Source of the DNA: Prevotella sp. CAG:755 | Lineage (GTDB): Bacteria > Bacteroidota > Bacteroidia > Bacteroidales > Bacteroidaceae | DNA length: 8,034 nt | Direction of reading: 5' to 3' | Assembly: GCA_000431275.1 (NCBI GenBank) | Contig: HF989181.1 | Coordinates: 1 to 8,034, forward strand | Shown: piece after piece, positions 1 to 5,284 of the stretch | Numbering within the stretch: the stretch's first letter is position 1 | Layout of the letters: each line of letters begins with the position of its first letter | The notes under the pieces: model-generated | The model's input: the letters and a program-made list of their open reading frames with translations, nothing else | The model's database searches: none | What the model was told of the DNA's origin: nothing | Made by a program: the position numbers and the translations under genes

Positions 1-100
1 CTTAATATTGCACTTGCTTGTTGACTCTATACAGATCGCCAAGAAACCACTATTCGTGAAAAAATCGACCTGCGAGCATCATTCCACAGAGAAAATTATG
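1..100. other. Upstream sequence with no confident gene
   Basis: I see no gene here that can be supported. The + frame beginning at position 2 is open for 33 codons to a TAA at 101-103, so the tail of an upstream gene cannot be excluded. However, the translation shows no recognisable motif, the stop would fall inside the -7 box of the next promoter, and the stretch is richer in A+T than the genes downstream. No minus-strand frame gives a credible start or end. It is best treated as intergenic. Confidence 0.4.
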
Positions 101-108
101 TAAATTTG
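101..108 (+). promoter_or_regulatory. Bacteroidota-type -7 promoter box for the rplY operon
   Basis: TAAATTTG matches the TAnnTTTG -7 consensus used by the primary sigma factor of Bacteroidota exactly. It lies 88 nt before the rplY start, which would give a leader of about 80 nt. No clear TTTG -33 element sits at the usual 19-21-nt spacing (roughly 76-82), so either the -33 box is weak or promoter strength depends on the -7 box. Transcription would cover rplY and the six closely packed genes after it. Confidence 0.55.
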
Positions 109-124
109 CAGCCGATTTGTCCTG

Positions 125-146
125 ACAGCCGCTCCAAGCGGCCTGT
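125..146 (+). promoter_or_regulatory. Hairpin in the rplY leader
   Basis: ACAG+CCGCT (125-133) can pair with AGCGG (137-141) and CTGT (143-146) around a CCA loop, leaving C142 bulged, for a nine-base-pair stem. A second AT-rich stem lies at 155-162/178-185 (AATTAAG with CTTAATT plus a G-T pair). Both lie between the predicted transcription start and the rplY start codon and have no terminator-type T run. A regulatory role is inferred. Genes for 5S-rRNA-binding L25 proteins can be autogenously controlled, as described for E. coli rplY. Confidence 0.35.
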
Positions 147-196
147 GTGATGGCGAATTAAGCAAAACTTACAGTCACTTAATTTAGAGTAACACA

Positions 197-802
197 ATGA
201 AACAAATTTCGTTGAACGGCACCAGCCGTACCGAAACCGGCAAAAAAGCTGCCAAACAATTCCGCCAGAACGGCGAAGTTCCCTGCGTGATTTACGGACA
301 GGAGAAAGGTGAGAACGGTCTGCCCGTAGCAAAATCCTTTACGATTTCATACAAGGAACTGAGCAAAGTCATCTTCACTCCGCACATCTATCTCATCGAC
401 CTGACCATTGACGGCGTTGACCACAAAGCCATACTGAAAGAGGTTCAGTTCCACCCCGTAAAAGACACCATCCTCCACGTTGACTTCTACGAAGTCCACG
501 CCGAAAAGCCCATCGTCATGGCCGTGCCCATCGCTACACAAGGCTTGGCCGAAGGTGTACGTGCCGGTGGTCGCTTGACGACGCAAGTGCGCAAGTTGAA
601 GGTGCGTGCACTCTATGAGCAGATCCCCGAAAAGCTCAACATCGACGTCACAAGCCTCGGTCTGGGCAAGACCATCAAGGTTGGCGACCTTCACTTCGAA
701 GGCCTCGAACTGGTTACTCCCAAAGAGGTTGTCGTTGTAGCCGTCAAGATGACACGTGCCGCCATGGGTGCCGCCGCCGCTGCTGCCAAGGCCGACAAAT
801 AA
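197..802 (+). CDS. rplY: 50S ribosomal protein L25, CTC (general stress protein) form
   Basis: This 201-residue protein belongs to the L25/TL5/CTC family, which binds 5S rRNA in the central protuberance of the large subunit. The N-terminal L25 domain (about residues 4-95) contains the stretches [20 protein letters not shown] and [21 protein letters not shown]. The C-terminal TL5-type beta domain (about 100-183) contains [13 protein letters not shown] and a closing PKEVVVVAV strand. The last 17 residues form an alanine-rich low-complexity tail ending in lysine. Length and two-domain layout fit the long CTC type rather than the roughly 95-residue enterobacterial L25. The ATG is preceded by an A-rich stretch and no Shine-Dalgarno, as expected in this phylum. 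It heads a run of co-directional genes, with pth starting 17 nt after its stop; L25-pth adjacency is common in bacteria. Family assignment is very secure. Confidence 0.97.
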   Translation: MKQISLNGTSRTETGKKAAKQFRQNGEVPCVIYGQEKGENGLPVAKSFTISYKELSKVIFTPHIYLIDLTIDGVDHKAILKEVQFHPVKDTILHVDFYEVHAEKPIVMAVPIATQGLAEGVRAGGRLTTQVRKLKVRALYEQIPEKLNIDVTSLGLGKTIKVGDLHFEGLELVTPKEVVVVAVKMTRAAMGAAAAAAKADK

Positions 803-819
803 GCCACACGCCGCATCGC

Positions 820-1383
820 ATGAACTTCCTGATAGCAGGGTTAGGCAACATCGGCGACGAATATGCCGACACCCGCCACAACATAGGATTTACGGTATTG
901 GACGCCCTTGCGAAGGCGTCCAATACTGTTTTTGCAGACCGCCGCTATGGATTCGTGGCAGACATGAGGGTGAAAAACCAGACACTCACCCTGCTCAAGC
1001 CGTCGACCTACATGAACCTCAGCGGCAATGCTGTGCGCTATTGGCTGAACGCGAAGAACATACCCGTCGATCGGCTTCTCGTCGTGGTCGACGACCTCTC
1101 GCTCCCGTTCGGACAGCTTCGCATGAAACCCTCCGGAAGCGAGGGAGGGCACAATGGTCTGCGCCACATCACTTCCGTGCTCGGTACCCAACAATATGCC
1201 CGCCTCAGATTCGGCATCGGCAATGACTTTCCACGCGGCGGACAAATCGATTACGTCCTCGGGCATTTCACGCCCGAGCAACAAACACAACTCGACGAGC
1301 GCGTGGCCGTCGCCGCTGAGATGGTCAAGAGTTTCTGTCTCTGCGGCATCGACCTCACGATGAACCAATACAATAAAAAATAA
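820..1383 (+). CDS. pth: Peptidyl-tRNA hydrolase
   Basis: The 187-residue protein is a bacterial Pth, which cleaves the ester bond of peptidyl-tRNA released from stalled ribosomes and so recycles tRNA in the cytoplasm. The signature GLGNIG (residues 7-12) and TRHNIGF (18-24) supply Asn10 and the catalytic His20. [10 protein letters not shown] gives Asn66, equivalent to Asn68 of the E. coli enzyme. [11 protein letters not shown] carries the conserved Asp at 92, equivalent to E. coli Asp93. GSEGGHNGL supplies Asn112, equivalent to Asn114. Length is normal and all key residues are present, so it should be active. The start is fixed by the conserved N-terminus. rplY ends 17 nt upstream and the S4-domain gene begins 7 nt downstream, consistent with one operon for translation functions. 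Codons 25-37 are unusual in that their DNA forms a 15-bp inverted repeat, described separately. Confidence 0.98.
   Translation: MNFLIAGLGNIGDEYADTRHNIGFTVLDALAKASNTVFADRRYGFVADMRVKNQTLTLLKPSTYMNLSGNAVRYWLNAKNIPVDRLLVVVDDLSLPFGQLRMKPSGSEGGHNGLRHITSVLGTQQYARLRFGIGNDFPRGGQIDYVLGHFTPEQQTQLDERVAVAAEMVKSFCLCGIDLTMNQYNKK
892..929 (+). repeat. 15-bp inverted repeat inside pth
   Basis: Bases 892-906 (ACGGTATTGGACGCC) are complementary to 915-929 (GGCGTCCAATACTGT), with one G-U pair (894/927) and twelve uninterrupted Watson-Crick pairs at the loop end. The 8-nt intervening sequence can add two more pairs around a GCG loop. The hairpin spans pth codons 25-37, about 75 nt into the message, with no T run after it, so it is not a standard intrinsic terminator. 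A function in translation or mRNA stability is inference. Confidence 0.6.
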
Positions 1384-1390
1384 CCAAACG

Positions 1391-1822
1391 ATGAGCAATC
1401 CCGGCGAAGCCCGACTCGACAAGTGGCTCTGGGCTGCCCGTATTTTCAAGACGCGGAGCATAGCCGCCGATGCCTGCAAGAACGGCCGCGTGGCCATCAA
1501 CGGCGCCCAAGCCAAAGCCTCGCGAACAGTGAAAACCGGCGACGAGATCAGCGTGCGCAAGCCTCCCGTCACCTATACGTTCCGTATCAAACAAGCCATC
1601 GAAAAACGCGTGGGAGCTAAGCTCCTGCCCGATATACTCGAAAACATCACGCCCCCTGAGCAATACGAAATGCTCGAAATGAGCCGTATCAGCGGCTTCG
1701 TCAACCGGGCACGCGGCACGGGACGCCCCACAAAAAAAGACCGCCGCGACCTCGACCAATTCACCGCCGGAGACATGGATGCCGGCTTTGATTTCGATTT
1801 CGACGACGATGAAGAAGCCTGA
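1391..1822 (+). CDS. hslR: S4-domain RNA-binding protein, Hsp15-like
   Basis: The 143-residue protein begins with an S4 RNA-binding domain (residues 8 to about 65): RLDKWLWAARIFKTRS, then KNGRVAINGAQAK and a TGDEISVRK strand. This is the pattern of heat-shock protein 15 (HslR). In E. coli, Hsp15 binds 50S subunits carrying a stranded peptidyl-tRNA and helps recycle them, which fits its place 7 nt after pth. The region after the S4 domain (RGTGRPTKKDRRDLDQF) is basic, as in E. coli Hsp15. The last 17 residues are strongly acidic (DFDFDDDEEA) and look lineage-specific. The gene ends 14 nt inside the next one. A run of seven A at 1732-1738 falls in the lysine codons and is in phase for slippage. 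The symbol is assigned by family resemblance; an unspecified S4 protein is the fallback. Confidence 0.88.
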   Translation: MSNPGEARLDKWLWAARIFKTRSIAADACKNGRVAINGAQAKASRTVKTGDEISVRKPPVTYTFRIKQAIEKRVGAKLLPDILENITPPEQYEMLEMSRISGFVNRARGTGRPTKKDRRDLDQFTAGDMDAGFDFDFDDDEEA

Positions 1823-2414
1823 CTATCCTGGCGAACAGCGCGTTTTGCTTCTAAACGGCAGTCCACGGCCGAACGGGCTTGTCTCTCAATGGATAGAAGC
1901 GCTCGACACCGAAGCACGCACCGCCGGTTTCACGACCGAAACCCTCACGATATCCTCGCTAAACGTCAGCCCGTGCACAGGCTGCATGAGATGCCGGTCT
2001 ACAAACCACTGCGTGCTCCCCGACGATGGCGCGCAACACGTACTGCAAGCCATGCAGGCAGCAGACATCATCATCATCGGAACACCTACCTACTGGGGCA
2101 ACATCCCAGGAACGCTTAAAACCGTATTCGACCGCATGGTCTACGGCATGATGCGCGAAGATAGCTACGCACGTCCACACCCGCTGATGAAGGGGAAACG
2201 TGCCGTCGTCGTGGCAACCTGTTCGACGCCATTCCCGTTCAACCGGCTTTTCCGGCAATCACAGGGTGCAGTGAATGCCCTCCGCGAGATACTCAAATGG
2301 AGCGGAATCCGCCTCATCTGCACCATCCAACAAGGCGGAACACGCGGCCATACCGGCCTCACAGGCCGGGATCGCACCCGCTGCCGCCGCATCATCAAGC
2401 GCCTGATTCATTGA
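1809..2414 (+). CDS. Flavodoxin-fold NAD(P)H/FMN oxidoreductase with iron-sulfur-type cysteine motif
   Basis: The 201-residue protein has the flavodoxin-like fold of the NADPH-dependent FMN reductase / iron-sulfur flavoprotein family. VLLLNGSPRPNG (residues 12-23) is the FMN-phosphate loop after the first strand. GTPTYWGNIPGTLKTVFDRM is the loop contacting the flavin ring, followed by its helix. Between them lies PCTGCMRC with a further Cys: C56-x2-C59-x2-C62-x5-C68, then the DD often seen in this family. This spacing fits the compact CX2CX2CX4-7C motif that binds a 4Fe-4S cluster in archaeal Isf proteins, though many family members have similar cysteines of unproven role. The ATG at 1809 is chosen because it directly precedes the first strand and overlaps hslR by only 14 nt; an ATG at 1779 would add residues unlike the family. 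The gene is probably translationally coupled to hslR. The substrate is unknown; electron transfer or quinone/nitro reduction is possible. Confidence 0.85.
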   Translation: MKKPDYPGEQRVLLLNGSPRPNGLVSQWIEALDTEARTAGFTTETLTISSLNVSPCTGCMRCRSTNHCVLPDDGAQHVLQAMQAADIIIIGTPTYWGNIPGTLKTVFDRMVYGMMREDSYARPHPLMKGKRAVVVATCSTPFPFNRLFRQSQGAVNALREILKWSGIRLICTIQQGGTRGHTGLTGRDRTRCRRIIKRLIH

Positions 2415-2431
2415 AAAGAGCCGCAACACAA

Positions 2432-3175
2432 ATGAACCTCGTTATTGACATCGGAAACACTGTGGCCAAACTCGCCGTCTTTGCGAACGGTGAACCTGTC
2501 TACGATGCGACCACATCCAACACCGCACTTGAAGCCCTTCCGCATGTTGCCAAACGCTTCAAGCCTGCGAAAGCCGTAGTATCGGCCGTCATCGACCTCA
2601 CAGAAGAGGCCCGCCAACGCATCAATGCGCTTGCCATTCCCACACTATTCGTCAACGGTAACACCCCCACGCCCGCTCAAATACGCTACCGCACGCCCGA
2701 GTCACTCGGTCCCGACAGACTGGCGGCCGCCGTCGGAGCCATGACAATCCGCCCAAGCCACGACCTGCTAATCATCGATGCCGGCACATGCATCACCTAC
2801 GAGTTCGTAACTGCGGCCGGGGAATACCTCGGCGGGAACATATCGCCTGGACTCGACATGAGGCTGAAAGCCCTGCATGAGCATACAGCACGACTACCAC
2901 TCATTGCACAAGAAGGCCCGACCCCTGCCATCGGCTGTGACACAGAAACTGCCATCAGAGCCGGTGTCGTACACGGCATTCGCCTCGAAATCGAAGGATA
3001 CATCCGCCAGTACCAAGAGAAATATCCCGGGCTTTTCGTTTTTTTAACGGGCGGCACCTGTTTTGATTTTGACAGCCGCCTAAAAAACTGCATCTTTGCA
3101 GACAAATATCTTGTACCCCGAGGGCTCAACCGGATACTTGAATACAATGATCAATCCAAGCATAATGACCGCTAA
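2432..3175 (+). CDS. coaX: Type III pantothenate kinase
   Basis: CoaX catalyses ATP-dependent phosphorylation of pantothenate, the first step of coenzyme A synthesis, in the cytoplasm. It belongs to the ASKHA fold, and usually needs a monovalent cation and resists CoA feedback. The 247-residue protein shows the expected motifs: DIGNT (residues 6-10, phosphate 1), the GPDR motif (93-96) with the conserved Asp95, DAGT (116-119, phosphate 2), LGGNISPGL, and LTGG (205-208, adenosine end). All key residues are present and length is normal. An upstream in-frame ATG at 2297 lies inside the flavoprotein gene and would add 45 proline- and histidine-rich residues unlike the family, so 2432 is preferred; it leaves 17 nt after the flavoprotein stop. 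The 3' end overlaps the next gene and also carries a promoter and a slippery heptamer, both listed separately. Confidence 0.96.
   Translation: MNLVIDIGNTVAKLAVFANGEPVYDATTSNTALEALPHVAKRFKPAKAVVSAVIDLTEEARQRINALAIPTLFVNGNTPTPAQIRYRTPESLGPDRLAAAVGAMTIRPSHDLLIIDAGTCITYEFVTAAGEYLGGNISPGLDMRLKALHEHTARLPLIAQEGPTPAIGCDTETAIRAGVVHGIRLEIEGYIRQYQEKYPGLFVFLTGGTCFDFDSRLKNCIFADKYLVPRGLNRILEYNDQSKHNDR
3068..3098 (+). promoter_or_regulatory. Promoter within the coaX 3' end, for the outer-membrane barrel gene and lptC
   Basis: A TTTG at 3068-3071 is followed after exactly 19 nt by CATCTTTG at 3091-3098. This matches the -33 TTTG and -7 TAnnTTTG elements of Bacteroidota with one mismatch (C for T at the first base of the -7 box). 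Transcription would start near 3105, giving a 5' leader of about 40-60 nt before the barrel gene. The promoter would let the two envelope genes be expressed independently of the upstream translation/CoA genes. It lies wholly within coaX codons, so chance resemblance is possible. Confidence 0.5.
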
Positions 3176-4472
3176 AAAAACGATCCTGCTTGCCTTGGCC
3201 CTGCTGCCGACGGCAAGTTCGCTATATGCGCAAACAACGGCCGGCAGCAACTCACCTTACTCCCGCTATGGCTTCGGTCTCTTGTCCGACCGCGCGACAG
3301 GCTTCAACAAAGGAATGAGTGGCGTGGCCTACGGCATGCGCGACGGTCACGAACTCAATCCAGCCAATCCGGCTTCTTATTCCTCCATCGACTCACTTTC
3401 GTTCCTCTTCGACGTCGGCATGTCGTTCCAAAACGGCCGCTTTTCCAGCGGAAGCCAACACACGAATGCCAAGAACACATCGCTCGACTACATCACCGCA
3501 GGCTTCCGTCTCTCGGAGAACCTCGGTATGTCAATCGGTCTGCTCCCCTTCAGTACCATCGGATATAGCATGACGTCGACCACACCGATGGACGACGGCA
3601 CTTTCACCCGCACTGAATCTTACTTAGGCGAGGGCGGTTTGCGCGAGCTTTACGTCGGCGCCGGATGGAAACCATTTCATTCCCTGTCGCTCGGCTTCAA
3701 TCTCGGAATGCTTTGGGGAGAAATGAACCATATTGTCCAAGCCTCGGTCAGCACGACGGACGCTCATTCGCTCCGCCGCCAATACGCCAGCGACATAACG
3801 ACCTATAAAGCCAGCGTCGGACTCCAATTGGATTTCCCCGTGGCAAAAGACCACGAAGTCGTATTCGGCGCCACCTACGGGCTGGGACACAAGATCAACT
3901 CACCTGCACACTTTTACAATCAGACATCAGACGGAACATCCATCATTTCCGGTGACAGCCTGACCACCCACAACGCATTTGAGCTGCCCCATACAATCGG
4001 CGCCGGTATTTCTTGGAGATATAAGAAAAGCCTCCGCGTCGGTGCGGACTACGAGTTCCAGAAGTGGAACGGCCTACGCTATCCCGGTGTGACCGAAACA
4101 AGCCAAGAGGTCAGCTATCAGCCGATGACAGGCTCTTTTGATAACTCACACCGCATCTCCATAGGTGCAGACTACGTCCCCAACCCGAACGGAATCCGCT
4201 GGCGCCACTTCGTCCGCTATAACGTCGGCTTTTCCTACCGCAGCGCGTATACGCGCGTCGACGGAACGAAAGGCCCGCGCGACTACATGGTCTCAGCCGG
4301 AGTGGGTTTGCCCATCACAAACCGGTACAACAATCGTTCAATGCTGAATCTGTCTGTGCAATATGAGTGGGTCAAGCCCCGCTTTGCCGGACAAATCAAA
4401 GAGCAATACCTGCGTTTCTGCCTCGGCATATCGTTCAATGAACGCTGGTTCATGAAGTGGAAAATTGAATAA
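3165..4472 (+). CDS. FadL/OmpP1-like outer-membrane beta-barrel protein, function unknown
   Basis: This 435-residue protein has a clear signal peptide: MTAKK, a hydrophobic core (residues 6-20), and a probable signal peptidase I site LYA|Q at 22/23. The mature part starts with NSPYSRYGFGLL and ELNPANPASYSSID (63-76), recalling the N-terminal NPA region of FadL-type transporters. After this come many alternating amphipathic strands rich in glycine and aromatics, such as LRELYVGAGWKPF, LSLGFNLGMLWG, HTIGAGISWRYKK and YLRFCLGISF, typical of an outer-membrane barrel. No enzymatic motif is visible. The ATG at 3165 gives a compact signal peptide and an 11-nt overlap with coaX; an ATG at 3147 is an alternative with 6 more residues and a 29-nt overlap. 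lptC follows with an 8-nt overlap, so the two are probably co-translated. Barrel localisation is well supported; transport of hydrophobic substrates is only an analogy. Confidence 0.8.
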   Translation: MTAKKTILLALALLPTASSLYAQTTAGSNSPYSRYGFGLLSDRATGFNKGMSGVAYGMRDGHELNPANPASYSSIDSLSFLFDVGMSFQNGRFSSGSQHTNAKNTSLDYITAGFRLSENLGMSIGLLPFSTIGYSMTSTTPMDDGTFTRTESYLGEGGLRELYVGAGWKPFHSLSLGFNLGMLWGEMNHIVQASVSTTDAHSLRRQYASDITTYKASVGLQLDFPVAKDHEVVFGATYGLGHKINSPAHFYNQTSDGTSIISGDSLTTHNAFELPHTIGAGISWRYKKSLRVGADYEFQKWNGLRYPGVTETSQEVSYQPMTGSFDNSHRISIGADYVPNPNGIRWRHFVRYNVGFSYRSAYTRVDGTKGPRDYMVSAGVGLPITNRYNNRSMLNLSVQYEWVKPRFAGQIKEQYLRFCLGISFNERWFMKWKIE

Positions 4473-5109
4473 GCTCACAACCTCATTCACCAGCGCCCTG
4501 CTCCTAGCCGTCACAGCCATAGGAATAGGCTCATGCTCAAATGAGGCTCCGCCCACAGGCGAAGCCGTCGAAATCCGTGACTCCGTGCCCGTCATGGTGA
4601 CGACCGGCGTATCGAAACTTATCTCAGATTCCGGCATCATACGCTACAAGATTGTGGCCGAAGAATGGGAAGTCTATGACCAGACCAACCCGCCGCGCCA
4701 AGTCTTTCCTAAGGGAATTTTCCTCCAACGCTTCGACGAGAAATTCCACGTTGACCTCTCCGTTACAGCCGATACGGCCTACTGCTACAACCAGAATCTT
4801 TGGGAGTTGCGCGGCCGCGTCTTCGTCCGAAACATTAAAAACGAGACCTTCTCGACCGAAGAACTCTACTGGGACATGGGCAAACACGAAATCTACTCTC
4901 ACAAACACATGCACATCGTCACGCCCGAAGAAGAGCTCGAAGGCAACTCTTTCCGCTCGAACGAGCAGATGACGGACTACGTAGTGAGCTGGGCCAGTGG
5001 CCTCATGCCCGTCCCGCGCGACGAACAGACCGACACGACCGACACCCTGCCACCCCGCATGGAACCTGCCACACCGGTCATGCCGCAACCGGCCTCCCGG
5101 AAGCCCTGA
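4465..5109 (+). CDS. lptC: LPS export periplasmic protein LptC, predicted lipoprotein
   Basis: The 214-residue protein fits the Bacteroidota LptC family, which passes lipopolysaccharide from the LptBFG transporter to LptA across the periplasm. A lipoprotein signal (hydrophobic residues 11-22) ends in IGSC, so Cys24 is probably lipidated, unlike the single transmembrane anchor of E. coli LptC. The LptC-type beta-jellyroll spans about 45-180, with IRYKIVAEEWEVYD, KGIFLQRFD, VTADTAYCYNQNLWELRGRV and TEELYWDMGKHEIYSHKHM. A proline- and threonine-rich tail of about 30 residues follows. The start is a TTG: an in-frame TGA lies at 4453-4455, and the next ATG would remove the whole signal peptide. 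The start overlaps the barrel gene's stop by 8 nt, pointing to coupled translation. The family call is strong; the rare start codon follows by elimination. Confidence 0.9.
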   Translation: MNKLTTSFTSALLLAVTAIGIGSCSNEAPPTGEAVEIRDSVPVMVTTGVSKLISDSGIIRYKIVAEEWEVYDQTNPPRQVFPKGIFLQRFDEKFHVDLSVTADTAYCYNQNLWELRGRVFVRNIKNETFSTEELYWDMGKHEIYSHKHMHIVTPEEELEGNSFRSNEQMTDYVVSWASGLMPVPRDEQTDTTDTLPPRMEPATPVMPQPASRKP

Positions 5110-5140
5110 CAGAAAAAACGCCAGCAGTGACAGAAAGAAC
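5105..5140 (+). repeat. Intergenic repeat words shared with the ppiD-pstS spacer (copy A)
   Basis: CCTGACAGAAAAAA (5105-5118) recurs exactly at 7515-7528. GCAGTGACAGAAAGAAC (5124-5140) recurs at 7555-7571 with one mismatch. TTTTCAGAGAA (5189-5199) recurs at 7478-7488, within the ppiD terminator. ATGCCGT also occurs in both spacers. The order differs between the spacers. A-rich composition raises the chance of coincidence, but the clustering suggests a small intergenic repeat family or a degraded relative of the 7545-7590 hairpin. Confidence 0.4.
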
Positions 5141-5225
5141 CGTCGCAGTTCTGAAAAAGACGAATGCCGTAACGATGTGAACCGCGATTTTTCAGAGAAA
5201 ACATAAGGAAGTCACAAGTTTTTTA
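5110..5225 (+). other. lptC-ppiD spacer without a clear terminator
   Basis: No credible gene lies between the lptC stop and the ppiD promoter. Only weak hairpins are visible, such as AGAAC/GTTCT around 5136-5152 and TTTTC/GAAAA around 5189-5200, and neither has the strong stem plus T tract of an intrinsic terminator. Transcripts from the upstream operon may therefore read into ppiD. Confidence 0.45.
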
Positions 5226-5233
5226 TATCTTTG
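5226..5233 (+). promoter_or_regulatory. Bacteroidota-type -7 promoter box for ppiD
   Basis: TATCTTTG matches TAnnTTTG exactly and lies 51 nt before the ppiD start. No good TTTG is seen near 5202-5207, so the -33 element is weak or absent. The roughly 45-nt leader after the expected start site is A-rich, with many AATAA-type triplets just before the ATG, which is typical of well-translated genes in this phylum that lack Shine-Dalgarno sequences. Confidence 0.65.
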
Positions 5234-5284
5234 TGCGCTTTCTACGCAAATAATAACAATAACAAACAATAATAGTAATAACAA

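Noticed and set aside
754..802. Alanine-codon repeat at the rplY 3' end
   Set aside because: GCC/GCT runs encode the alanine-rich tail seen in this type of L25; this is low-complexity coding sequence, not a mobile or CRISPR-like repeat.
841..1572. Long minus-strand open frame opposite pth and hslR (243 codons)
   Set aside because: It lies antisense to two genes with complete family signatures, shows no recognisable motif, and is the expected by-product of codon bias in G+C-rich genes. Other antisense frames, such as those at 5342-6163 and 6275-6853 opposite ppiD, were rejected for the same reason.
2353..2369. 7-bp G+C-rich inverted repeat CCGGCCT/AGGCCGG near the flavoprotein 3' end
   Set aside because: A stem of this length is expected by chance in the window, it is inside coding sequence, and no T tract follows, so a terminator is not supported.
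2297..2431. Upstream extension of coaX to an ATG at 2297
   Set aside because: The extra 45 residues are proline- and histidine-rich, fall inside the flavoprotein gene and match nothing in CoaX; the DIGNT motif belongs near the N-terminus.
4243..4256. Perfect 14-bp palindrome GCGCGTATACGCGC in the barrel gene
   Set aside because: About 0.5 such palindromes are expected by chance in 8 kb, and it is within coding sequence with no operator context.
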